6,228 nucleotides of DNA from Rubrivivax sp. (GCA_027484885.1 JAIXSD010000444.1:1-6228); one strand, 5' to 3'. Positions 1 through 6,228 are shown, counted from the first letter of the stretch. Notes: generated from the sequence alone by a model not told the origin. A program made the numbers and translations.

Positions 1-1045
1 GCGCCACGTCCACCCGCTCGCTGAACAAGCCGCCGGCGGTGAAGGACTGCAACTTCAGGAAGGTGGCGTAGCTGCCCAGTTCGGCCAGCACCCAGGGCTG
101 ATCCGCCGGCACATCCTCCGCGGCCCATTGCCGCTCGTTGGCCTGGGGCGCGCGCTCGATGTGCAGACGCTGGACGCTGTCGGCCCTTTGCCACTGAACC
201 TGCCACCCCGCGGGCACGGCTTGCAGGGCCAGGATGCGCGGCACCGGTGGCAAGGTCTCCACCGCCTGGCTGCGGCCCTCGGCATTGATGGACACGCCCT
301 GCCCGGCGCCGACCCGGACTTCCGCACTCTCGCCCAGACCACGCGCGCCGACCACGCCGTCCTGCACCTCGACCCGAGTTTGACGGCCCTTCTCGTCGAA
401 GCCCACACGGAAACTGGTGCCGCGCACACCGGCCACCGAGGTCGGCGTGCGCACCAGGAAAGGCGCATCCTTGCTGCCTCGGCGCTCCACGTCGAGATCG
501 ATGCGGCCGTTGAGCAACTCGATCTGCACCTCGGGTGAGGCCTCGAGGGCATTGCGCCGCAACACCTTCAACCGGACGGTTGCACCGGAAGGCAGGCCGA
601 TGGATCCGCCGCCCTGGATGCTCAACGAGGCATGGCAACCCGCCGGCATGCGCAGCACGCTGTCTTGGTCGAGCTTGTCATCGAGTTGCAGCACGCGCGT
701 GTTTTCGCCGCGCAGCACCTGGGCTTGATTGCAGCTGAGGCTGGCGACACGTGCCGACACCGGCTCGTGACGCATGCGCTCGCGCGGCAGCCACAGCTGG
801 CGCCCCACCTCCAGCCGCGAGGCGTTGCGAAGCTGGTTGAGCTTGGCCACCTGGTCCAGGGCATCGGCACCGTCCATGTAGCGGGCCACCAGCAGTTCGA
901 GCTTGTCGCCGCGCTTGACCTCGTAGGCCACATGCGTGTCGCCCATGGGCGGCGTGACGGTGGCAGCCGAGGCCGAGGCCGTCACTGCAAAAGCGGCCAG
1001 GAGGACCCAAGGTCCACGCAGCAGATGTGTTCGTTTCTTCTTCAT
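1..1045 (-). CDS. Secreted LysM and FecR domain protein, C-terminus beyond the window
   Basis: I translated this frame by hand: 348 codons without a stop, running off the left edge. Residues 1 to about 27 form a signal peptide (MKKKRTH, then a hydrophobic core, cleavage near ASA-A), so the product should be periplasmic or envelope-located. A LysM-like domain (about 40-88: YEVKRGDKLELLVARY, then LNQLRN, then LEVGRQLWLP) suggests peptidoglycan binding. A FecR domain (about 98-255) contains the hallmark VRTPTSVAGVRGTSFRV (198-214). Residues from about 266 look like the start of an Ig/fibronectin-type beta domain (WQVQWQRAD) cut by the edge. Two cysteines, 105 and 137, could pair. Unlike classical FecR, the part seen has no cytoplasmic anti-sigma segment. 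The ATG overlaps the regulator stop, so it belongs to the same operon. Role unknown; an envelope-sensing or structural partner of the signalling pair is inference. Confidence 0.88.
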   Translation of the reverse strand, partial: MKKKRTHLLRGPWVLLAAFAVTASASAATVTPPMGDTHVAYEVKRGDKLELLVARYMDGADALDQVAKLNQLRNASRLEVGRQLWLPRERMRHEPVSARVASLSCNQAQVLRGENTRVLQLDDKLDQDSVLRMPAGCHASLSIQGGGSIGLPSGATVRLKVLRRNALEASPEVQIELLNGRIDLDVERRGSKDAPFLVRTPTSVAGVRGTSFRVGFDEKGRQTRVEVQDGVVGARGLGESAEVRVGAGQGVSINAEGRSQAVETLPPVPRILALQAVPAGWQVQWQRADSVQRLHIERAPQANERQWAAEDVPADQPWVLAELGSYATFLKLQSFTAGGLFSERVDVA

Positions 1046-1746
1046 ACGGATTCTTCTCCCTTGACGAGGCGATAGCCGTAGCCACGCACCACCAGCAAAC
1101 GCCATTCGCCGCCCCCTGCGCCGAGCTTGAGCTTGCGGCGCAACCACGAGACATGGACATCGAGGGTGCGGGACAGATCGTCCTCCTCGCGACCCCAGAC
1201 ATGGGCCATGATTCGTGTGCGGGAAATGGGGCGGTCGATGTTCTGGAACAGCAACTTCGCCAGCTCAAACTCCTTCTCTCCCAGCGTCACGCTTTCGTCG
1301 CCCATATCGACGCGGCGCTCGGCGGCGTGGAAGCGATAACCTCCCTCGATCTCGGCCTCCAGCGAGGGCGGCGTCGGTGCCGGGCCCATGCGCCGCTCGA
1401 CCGCACGCAAGCGGGCGGTGAACTCCGGCGCCCGCAAGGGCTTGCCGCAGTAGTCATCGGCGCCGGCATTCAGGGCTTGCACGATCTGCTCTTCGGCCAG
1501 ATTGCTGGTCAGGAAAATGACCGGCACCCGCAGCTGCAGCTGCTGCCGCGTGTGGATCAGCACATCGAGGCCATTCGGGCCGGGGACGTTCCAATCCAGC
1601 ACCAGCAGATCAAACGGGTCGTGCGTCAGGGCGCGGATGATGTGATTTCCGCTGCGAAAGGTGATGACGCTGTGGCCCTCACGCTCCAGCAGGCTGCGAA
1701 CTTCCGCGGCGAGATCCGGTTCGTCCTCTAGCAAAGCGATGTGCAC
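1042..1746 (-). CDS. OmpR/PhoB-family response regulator transcription factor
   Basis: This is a two-component response regulator: a phosphorylatable receiver domain that controls a DNA-binding domain in the cytoplasm. From the GTG start it has 234 residues, typical for the family. Receiver domain, about 2-115: acidic pocket Glu7-Asp8, phospho-acceptor Asp51 (LLVLDWNVPG), Thr80 and Lys102 (GKP), all present, so phosphorylation looks possible. Winged-helix domain, about 137-230: TLGEKEFELAKLLF, then SRTLDVHVSWLRRKL and the wing VRGYGYRL, all canonical. The frame continues upstream to a TTG at 1767, but that would translate the AGGAGG itself. The GTG gives the usual beta-1 start, MHIALLEDE, 7 bases after the ribosome binding site. 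No histidine kinase is in the window. Its stop overlaps the FecR gene start, so the two are probably co-expressed. Target promoters are unknown; autoregulation of this operon is a plausible guess. Confidence 0.95.
   Translation of the reverse strand: MHIALLEDEPDLAAEVRSLLEREGHSVITFRSGNHIIRALTHDPFDLLVLDWNVPGPNGLDVLIHTRQQLQLRVPVIFLTSNLAEEQIVQALNAGADDYCGKPLRAPEFTARLRAVERRMGPAPTPPSLEAEIEGGYRFHAAERRVDMGDESVTLGEKEFELAKLLFQNIDRPISRTRIMAHVWGREEDDLSRTLDVHVSWLRRKLKLGAGGGEWRLLVVRGYGYRLVKGEESV
1056..1062 (-). promoter_or_regulatory. Weak ribosome binding site of the LysM/FecR gene
   Basis: The minus strand reads AAGGGAG 10 bases before the ATG at 1045, within the last codons of the response regulator. 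The regulator TGA (1044-1042) and the new ATG (1045-1043) overlap as ATGA, so translation is probably coupled. Confidence 0.65.
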
Positions 1747-1781
1747 GACATGCCCTCCTCTGAGCAAAAGCGAACCATGGC
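1747..1781 (-). promoter_or_regulatory. 35-base tpsB/response-regulator junction with strong ribosome binding site
   Basis: This is the only true intergenic gap in the window. It contains AGGAGG (minus strand, 1759-1754) 7 bases before the GTG at 1746, and this site decides the regulator start. I see no stem-loop with a T-tract and no convincing -35/-10 pair, so read-through from tpsB is expected. Confidence 0.8.
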
Positions 1782-3437
1782 TCAGAAATAGTAGGTGGCC
1801 GAAACAAACACCCGGGTCTCGTTCGAGCGCGACTCGGTGGGCTCGTTCCTCTCGGCCTTTTTGTAGCCACCAAAGCCCTGCGCCAGCGAGCTGTTGAACA
1901 GCCAGCTGCCCGCGCTGCCGCTCCAGGACACGCCGACCGCGTTCAAGGTATAGCTGCTGTTCATCGAGCCCGTGACCGGATTGCGATTCGGCCGAATCAC
2001 GCCGCCGTCATAAAACACGCCGACCGATTGCGTGCCCGAGATCTTGCGCACCAGCTCGACGCTCCACTGCGCGCCGGAATCACCCACGCCATCGGCGCTT
2101 GTGTACGCCCGCACCCCATTCACGCCGCCGAGTGACATGCGGTTGTAGGAGTCCAGGTTGCGCGAGGCCCACTGACCGCGCAGCCGGTATTCGGCATGCC
2201 AGCGTTCATCGTCGGTCACGGGGTGCTCGTAGCGCACCGAGCCTTGCACAAAGCCATAGCCGCCTTCCGGCGTCAGGTCACCCACCACCGTGGTGTAGTC
2301 GCCCAGGGCCAGGCTCAATTCGGCACGGAAGGGGGTCCAGGCGCCGGCCAGGCTTTCGCTGCTGAGTGTCCAGCGGAATTGGCTGTCACGAATCTCCGAA
2401 ATCCCCAGGCCCGAGTTGGCCAGCTCGCTGGCGGTCAGGCGCCGGCTGAGGCTGTACTGGGACTTCAGCGGATGCCGCCAGGACACCGGCAGGTAATGGC
2501 TGAAACCGACGCCAAACTCGTGCGAATCTCCAGCCACCGCGGCCACGCCGCCCTTGATGGTCTTGGTCCGGGAGGTGTTGCCCCACACCCGCGCACGCCC
2601 CTGCAGGCTGGGCGTCAGCGCCTCGTACTCGGCACGGGCGTAGGCGACCCCCATGGAGCCCAGCCCCAGCAGATTGATCTCATCACCCGGCTCCACACCG
2701 GCCAAGGTGACCGAGCCCATCACCTGGGGCTCGCCGTACTGACGCAAACCGTAGTTATTGGCCTGCCAGGCCGACACCTTGACGTCACCCGGCTTGACCC
2801 GGCGCGGTGCAATCTCCACCAGCACATCCACCAGCTCCGGCCCAGCGGGGCGCAAGACCAGTCCCAGATCCACCGGCAGGTCGTAGCCCGCGGCGGAGAG
2901 CTGCTCTTCCAAGGCCTGCATGTCGATCAGCGCGCCGCTGCGCAGCACCGAGGCCAGGCGTTGCTGGACCCGCAACTGATAGGCCTGGCCCACGGGCGCT
3001 TGCGCCAGTTGCGTGCTCACCGCCTGCACACGGGGCGCCACCACCTGCACTTTCAGACGCTGACCGCCGCCCGGGACGGCTTCAATCAAGGTCTGGGCAT
3101 AGGCCAGAAAGCTGCCCCGCCGGCCTTGATCTGCGACCCAGTTCTCGAAGGCCAGCAATTCCTCGGCGCTGACCGGGCCGCCAATCTTGGGCTGCCAGTA
3201 GGCCTTCACCGGCGCGACCAGGGTGCTGCCCTGGACCACCACCTCGACCAGCTTCTGCAGCGGCTTGCGCTCACCAACCAAGGCCGCAGGCGGCGGCGGA
3301 GCCGGGCGCCTGGGCAGGCTCTGATCTTCGATCGCACGCTGCACATTGCCGGGGTCTGCCGTTTGCGCCTGAGCACTTGAAACACAAGCACCGACACAAG
3401 CGGTGACCAGGGCGCGAACCAGAACCTGTCGCTTCAT
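1782..3437 (-). CDS. TpsB outer-membrane transporter (ShlB/FhaC/HecB family)
   Basis: This is the outer-membrane pore that secretes the upstream-encoded exoprotein in type Vb (two-partner) secretion. The protein has 551 residues, near the usual family length. Residues 1-24 form a Sec signal peptide (basic MKR, hydrophobic core, cleavage after AQA). A short plug-helix-like segment (VQRAIEDQ, 32-39) and a proline-rich linker (42-50) follow. Two POTRA domains cover about 62-215, including the VVVQGS strand and the AAGYDLPVDL stretch. The barrel begins near the ANNYGLRQYG strand and ends in alternating aromatic residues, VSATYYF, with the terminal Phe expected for BamA-assisted insertion. The L6-loop motif is LGGVNGVRAY (Arg443), a variant of VRGY/F. 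The start is fixed by AAGGAG and the ATGA overlap with tpsA. It is followed after 35 bases by the response regulator. Confidence 0.93.
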   Translation of the reverse strand: MKRQVLVRALVTACVGACVSSAQAQTADPGNVQRAIEDQSLPRRPAPPPPAALVGERKPLQKLVEVVVQGSTLVAPVKAYWQPKIGGPVSAEELLAFENWVADQGRRGSFLAYAQTLIEAVPGGGQRLKVQVVAPRVQAVSTQLAQAPVGQAYQLRVQQRLASVLRSGALIDMQALEEQLSAAGYDLPVDLGLVLRPAGPELVDVLVEIAPRRVKPGDVKVSAWQANNYGLRQYGEPQVMGSVTLAGVEPGDEINLLGLGSMGVAYARAEYEALTPSLQGRARVWGNTSRTKTIKGGVAAVAGDSHEFGVGFSHYLPVSWRHPLKSQYSLSRRLTASELANSGLGISEIRDSQFRWTLSSESLAGAWTPFRAELSLALGDYTTVVGDLTPEGGYGFVQGSVRYEHPVTDDERWHAEYRLRGQWASRNLDSYNRMSLGGVNGVRAYTSADGVGDSGAQWSVELVRKISGTQSVGVFYDGGVIRPNRNPVTGSMNSSYTLNAVGVSWSGSAGSWLFNSSLAQGFGGYKKAERNEPTESRSNETRVFVSATYYF

Positions 3438-6228
3438 GAACGCTTCTCCTTCTTGGCCGACTCTTCGGCACGCGGCGTGTAGCAGAGGTAGACCCCATTC
3501 ACTTCGGTGAGGTCACAGCTGCACTGTTTGATTTTGTCTTCTGTCAGGCCGATCTGCGTTGTATCGGCGTCATCCAAATGCTCTTCATTGCACAGATTCG
3601 GCACACCCGCACCGGTCGGGCGGACATCGATGATGCGAGACGGGTCTCGGTCGTTGGGCGGGATGGGCTTCGGATCGTCAGGGCGGCGGCTGCTGGCCGT
3701 GATGGAGGCGCTGTGGTTGGTACCCGCCACCCGGTAGTTAGACGCCAGCCCCCCGTTCAGGCCATCGCCCAGGCCATAACTCACCGACACCGGCTTGCCG
3801 GTGCCCACGGCGGCATCCTGGAACTGAGCGCTGAGCGAGGCGAAGACCAGCGTCTCCAGACCCACCAGACCTTGCAGGGTTCCCGCGGAAGCCACCGCCT
3901 GGGTGTTGCCGTCAAACACCTTGTCCGCCACCGTGGTGCCCGCCACCGTCAGCAGCTTGGGCGTGATCGCAGCCTGGGTGCTGACCGGGCCCGTCGAGAC
4001 CAGGCGGTAGTTGAGCCAATCACCGCTGCCATTGCTGCGCGTCAAGGCCGTCGCGTCGGCCACGGTCACGGTCTTGCCCTGACCTGCATTCTTGTCGTCA
4101 AACGCACCCACACCGCTGACAAACAAGGTCTCACCGAGCACCGTGCCCGACACGGTGCCAAAACCGATGCGGGCCGCCGTGCTGCCGTCGTACACCTTGT
4201 CGGCGGCCGTGATGCCCGTCACCTGCACCGCCTTGGGATCGATCCGCAAGCTGGCATTGCTCACCGTGATGTTGTAGTTGCCGGCATCGCGACCGCTGAC
4301 CTGCAGGGCCGAGTCATAGGTCCCCGCATTGCGGCCGCTGGCCAGGCCCTGGATCACGACCTCATCGCCCGCCACAAAGCCGCGGGTGACGGCATCGGCT
4401 TGGGTTTGCACCAGACCGTTGTAGACGGTGCTGCTGCCGACACCCGCCACCGAGGCTTGCGCCTTCTCGACAGTCAGAGCGCCATCGACAAAGCTCAGCG
4501 CGTAATTGCCATCGGCGCCACTCACGCTATGCACATAGCGGCCGGCATTCCGACCCTGGCCGCCGGTGCTGCTCAAGCCACCCAGCACCGCCTCGGTCTC
4601 GCCGGCCACCAGGCCGCTGGCCGTGAAGCCGGTGACCGATTGCGTCTGGCCGTTGTAGACGGTGTTGGCACTGTTGGCCGTGACCACCGCCTGGGCCTTG
4701 GCTATGTTCAAAGCGCCATCGACAAAGGTCAGCGCGTAATTGCTATCGCTGCCGCTGATGCGGTGGTTGTAGCTGCCGGCATTCTTGCCCTGGCCGCCCA
4801 CGCTGCTCAGACCGTTGAGCACCGCCTCGGTCTCGCCCGCTACCAGGCCGCTGGCCGTGAAGCCCGTGACCGATTGCGTCTGGCCGTTGTAGACGGTGTT
4901 GGCGCTGTTGGCCGTGACCACCGCCTGGGCCTTGGCTATGGTCAAAGCGCCGTCGACAAAGGTCAGCGCGTAGTTGCCATCGCTGCCGCTGATGCTGTGG
5001 CTGTAGCTGCCGGCGTTCTTGCCCTGGCCGCCCACGCTGCTCAGACCGCTGAGCACCGCCTCGGTCTCACCGGCCACCAAGCCGCTGGCCGTGAAGCCGG
5101 TGACCGATTGCGTCTGGCCGTTGTAAACGGTGTTGGCGCTGTTGGCCGTCACCACGGCCTGGGCCTTGGTAATTTCGCCCGTAAAGACACTTTCGGTGTT
5201 GACGATGTAATTGCCGCCGGCGTTGCCATCAGACAGCACATAGCCCGCATTCACCCGCAGCTCTTTGCCCGTGCCGGCGTTCTTGTCGGTGAAGGACTGT
5301 GTCAGCTGCGTCACCTGATCGCCGCTTTGCAGACCGCTGACCAGCGGCGCCTGCGAAGAACTCAGCTTGCCGTCGTAGACCTTGGAGTCCGTGACGGCGC
5401 GCAAGGTCAGCACGGCCTTGTCGATCACCAGATCGGCGTCGGTGTAGCTGATGCTGTAGTTGCCCAGACCTGCGCCCTCGGCTTGGATGTGCGAGCCATA
5501 GGTCCCGGCGTTGCGTGCACTGGCCAGGCCCGTGACGGTGAAACTCTCGCCCGCCAGGAATCCACTGCTGGTGTACTGATCCTGCGATTGCGCTTCCCCG
5601 TTGTAGCCCACACGCTTCGCCACCGCACTGATGGAAGCCGCTCGAGGATCCACATACAAGCGAGCGGTCGGCGAATCGGGCGTGCTGTCCACCACCACGA
5701 AGTTGTTGCCGCTCAGCGTGTAACGGTAAGCATCCACAGCACCGCCCGTGTCACGGATGACTTGGCGGGGCGAACCGTTGGCCGCGGGCTGGGTGACGGT
5801 CAAGTCATCGATCAGCGCTGCCCGGGTGACTTGGTAGGCATTGCTGCCGGCCACCACCGTCTCCACGATGGAGCTGCCGCCACTCTGGTTGGCCGCCTTC
5901 AGCGCATCCTTCACCTGTGTGGCCGTCGGATCGCTGTCGCCGTAGGTGATGCGCAGGCTCGCGCTGTCGATCTTGTCGGTGAAGCTGAGCTGTTCACGCA
6001 CCATCACCTGGCTGTTGCCGCCGCTGTTGTGCTGCGGGCCCGAGGCGTAGTCGGTGTAGGTCTTGGCATTGGCCAGGTTGCCGCCCACCTGCGAGAGGTA
6101 GAGCGTGCTGAAGCTGGCGTCGATGAGCTCCAGATCGCCTGAGCTGGCCGCGGCACCGGTGTAGACATACGTCTTGCCGCCGCCGAGCTGCGTGCTGCTG
6201 TTGCCGCTGACGGTCTTGACCTGGCCAC
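3434..6228 (-). CDS. Two-partner-secretion exoprotein (TpsA, filamentous-haemagglutinin-like) with MBG/YDG repeats, 5'-truncated by the window
   Basis: This is the C-terminal part of a very large surface or secreted exoprotein, probably an adhesin. The frame stays open to the right edge, giving 930 visible residues. The GTG at 6088 is only an internal codon: 46 in-frame residues precede it without a stop, so the true start and the N-terminal TPS secretion domain lie outside. Numbering residues from that GTG, about 1-144 is Ser/Thr/Gly/Asn-rich beta-type sequence. Then come eight modules: MBG-like (145-223, VGYNG), YDG (224-307, KVYDG), MBG x3 (308-541, TVYNG and NAG-Y), a diverged MBG (542-618), and YDG x2 (619-710 KVYDG, 711-800 KVFDG). 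A Pro/Asp linker (801-830) and a tail with four cysteines end the protein. MBG and YDG are bacterial-adhesin repeat families. The transporter follows immediately with a 4-base overlap, which supports the TpsA assignment. Ligand and function are unknown. Confidence 0.9.
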   Translation of the reverse strand, partial: GQVKTVSGNSSTQLGGGKTYVYTGAAASSGDLELIDASFSTLYLSQVGGNLANAKTYTDYASGPQHNSGGNSQVMVREQLSFTDKIDSASLRITYGDSDPTATQVKDALKAANQSGGSSIVETVVAGSNAYQVTRAALIDDLTVTQPAANGSPRQVIRDTGGAVDAYRYTLSGNNFVVVDSTPDSPTARLYVDPRAASISAVAKRVGYNGEAQSQDQYTSSGFLAGESFTVTGLASARNAGTYGSHIQAEGAGLGNYSISYTDADLVIDKAVLTLRAVTDSKVYDGKLSSSQAPLVSGLQSGDQVTQLTQSFTDKNAGTGKELRVNAGYVLSDGNAGGNYIVNTESVFTGEITKAQAVVTANSANTVYNGQTQSVTGFTASGLVAGETEAVLSGLSSVGGQGKNAGSYSHSISGSDGNYALTFVDGALTIAKAQAVVTANSANTVYNGQTQSVTGFTASGLVAGETEAVLNGLSSVGGQGKNAGSYNHRISGSDSNYALTFVDGALNIAKAQAVVTANSANTVYNGQTQSVTGFTASGLVAGETEAVLGGLSSTGGQGRNAGRYVHSVSGADGNYALSFVDGALTVEKAQASVAGVGSSTVYNGLVQTQADAVTRGFVAGDEVVIQGLASGRNAGTYDSALQVSGRDAGNYNITVSNASLRIDPKAVQVTGITAADKVYDGSTAARIGFGTVSGTVLGETLFVSGVGAFDDKNAGQGKTVTVADATALTRSNGSGDWLNYRLVSTGPVSTQAAITPKLLTVAGTTVADKVFDGNTQAVASAGTLQGLVGLETLVFASLSAQFQDAAVGTGKPVSVSYGLGDGLNGGLASNYRVAGTNHSASITASSRRPDDPKPIPPNDRDPSRIIDVRPTGAGVPNLCNEEHLDDADTTQIGLTEDKIKQCSCDLTEVNGVYLCYTPRAEESAKKEKRS
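3437..3688 (-). other. Pro-rich linker and four-cysteine C-terminal tail of the exoprotein
   Basis: After the last YDG module the beta-repeat composition stops. A charged and proline-rich linker follows (RRPDDPKPIPPNDRDP), then a tail of about 55 residues with cysteines in NLCNEE, QCSCDL and YLCYTP (codons near 3592, 3523, 3517 and 3484) and a lysine-rich end, KKEKRS. No other cysteine occurs in the 930 visible residues. In the related HMW1 adhesin, a C-terminal cysteine pair and disulfide hold the protein to its TpsB partner at the surface; a similar anchoring role here is inference. Confidence 0.6.
3446..3451 (-). promoter_or_regulatory. Ribosome binding site of the TpsB gene, inside the tpsA end
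   Basis: The minus strand reads AAGGAG 8 bases before the ATG at 3437. It lies within the Lys-Lys-Glu-Lys codons of the exoprotein tail. The tpsB ATG and the tpsA TGA overlap as ATGA (3437-3434), the classic arrangement for translational coupling and reinitiation. Confidence 0.85.
4466..4699 (-). repeat. Tandem 234-bp MBG repeat, copy 3 (half-diverged)
   Basis: Third unit. Its first half, up to the GETEAVL motif, is identical in protein to copies 1 and 2. Its second half has drifted: GRNAGRYVHSVSGADGNYALSF instead of GKNAGSYSHSISGSDGNYALTF. A clearly diverged fourth MBG module follows at 4465 in the same 3-base phase. Confidence 0.88.
4700..4933 (-). repeat. Tandem 234-bp MBG repeat, copy 2
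   Basis: Second unit, in exact 234-base register with copies 1 and 3. The protein differs from copy 1 at only a few positions, such as VLNGL for VLSGL and SYNHR for SYSHS. The central NAG-Y and C-terminal NYALTFVDGAL motifs are conserved. Confidence 0.9.
4934..5167 (-). repeat. Tandem 234-bp MBG repeat, copy 1
   Basis: First of three head-to-tail, in-frame 78-residue units in the exoprotein, each beginning KAQAVVTANSANTVYNG. Aligned by eye with copy 2, about 16 of 234 bases differ (roughly 93% identity), with no indel. It directly follows the first YDG module, with the sequence ITKAQ at the junction. Confidence 0.9.

Noticed and set aside
128..538. Plus-strand open frame, and several minus-strand out-of-frame frames, in the first kilobase
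   Set aside because: The minus-strand frame from 1045 to the edge encodes a signal peptide, LysM and FecR motifs in continuous order and explains the whole region. The others (such as 55-552, 622-933 and 678-1268 on minus) are low-complexity Arg/Ser/Ala-rich frames.
1027..1731. Plus-strand open frame of 234 codons opposite the response regulator
   Set aside because: The minus-strand regulator carries every expected receiver and winged-helix motif. The plus frame is its antisense shadow.
1042..1767. Longer response regulator starting at TTG 1767
   Set aside because: The extra residues LRGGHV would be encoded by the ribosome binding site itself. The GTG at 1746 has ideal spacing and yields the canonical N-terminus.
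1747..1781. Possible terminator or promoter between the transporter and regulator genes
   Set aside because: The 35 bases contain no inverted repeat with a T-run and no convincing promoter hexamers; only the ribosome binding site can be supported.
2196..3380. Plus-strand open frame of 394 codons opposite the transporter gene
   Set aside because: The transporter on the minus strand has a full signal peptide, POTRA and barrel architecture. The antisense product is His/Gln/Arg-rich with no recognisable domain and no ribosome binding site worth noting.
4466..5167. CRISPR-like regular repeats
   Set aside because: The 234-base periodicity is contiguous without spacers, stays in frame and encodes MBG domains.
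3434..6088. Complete 884-residue exoprotein starting at GTG 6088
   Set aside because: The same frame continues upstream to the window edge for 46 more residues of matching composition, no ribosome binding site precedes 6088, and no signal peptide or TPS domain follows it.
3578..6142. Plus-strand open frame of 854 codons opposite the exoprotein gene
   Set aside because: It is codon-on-codon antisense to the exoprotein, so it stays open simply because TTA, CTA and TCA codons are rare in this G+C-rich gene. Its His/Arg/Ala-rich product mirrors the MBG repeats and resembles no protein family I know.

Overview
The window is a compact stretch of a G+C-rich genome. Every supportable gene lies on the minus strand, so the operon reads from right to left. 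The gene content is a giant MBG/YDG-repeat exoprotein, its TpsB-type outer-membrane transporter, an OmpR-type response regulator, and a LysM plus FecR periplasmic protein. Together with the codon bias, this suggests a betaproteobacterium, probably Burkholderiales. That placement is inference, because no phylogenetic marker is present.

Layout in transcription order. (1) 6228-3434: the C-terminal 930 residues of a two-partner-secretion exoprotein (TpsA). Its 5' end, the secretion (TPS) domain and the promoter lie beyond the right edge. The visible part is a chain of eight MBG/YDG-like modules, three of them near-identical 234-bp tandem repeats, followed by a proline-rich linker and a short tail that carries the only four cysteines. 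(2) 3437-1782: the TpsB transporter, complete, with a signal peptide, POTRA region and 16-strand-type barrel; its ATG overlaps the tpsA stop as ATGA. (3) 1746-1042: a complete OmpR/PhoB-family response regulator starting at a GTG behind a strong AGGAGG, 35 bases after tpsB. (4) 1045-1: a secreted LysM + FecR protein whose ATG overlaps the regulator stop, again as ATGA. It is open to the left edge, so its C-terminus is missing.

How they may work together. TpsB exports the repeat protein to the cell surface, where the Cys tail may help retain it. The regulator and the FecR/LysM protein are translationally linked to the secretion pair, so the operon appears to encode both a surface adhesin-like protein and a signalling module. 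No sensor kinase is in the window; a cognate kinase, if adjacent, would be downstream of the FecR gene (off the left edge) or upstream of tpsA.

There are no gaps above 300 bases. The only intergenic DNA is the 35-base tpsB/regulator junction. I saw no tRNA, rRNA, CRISPR array, insertion sequence, riboswitch, clear promoter or rho-independent terminator, consistent with the window being internal to one long transcription unit. The long plus-strand open frames are antisense shadows.
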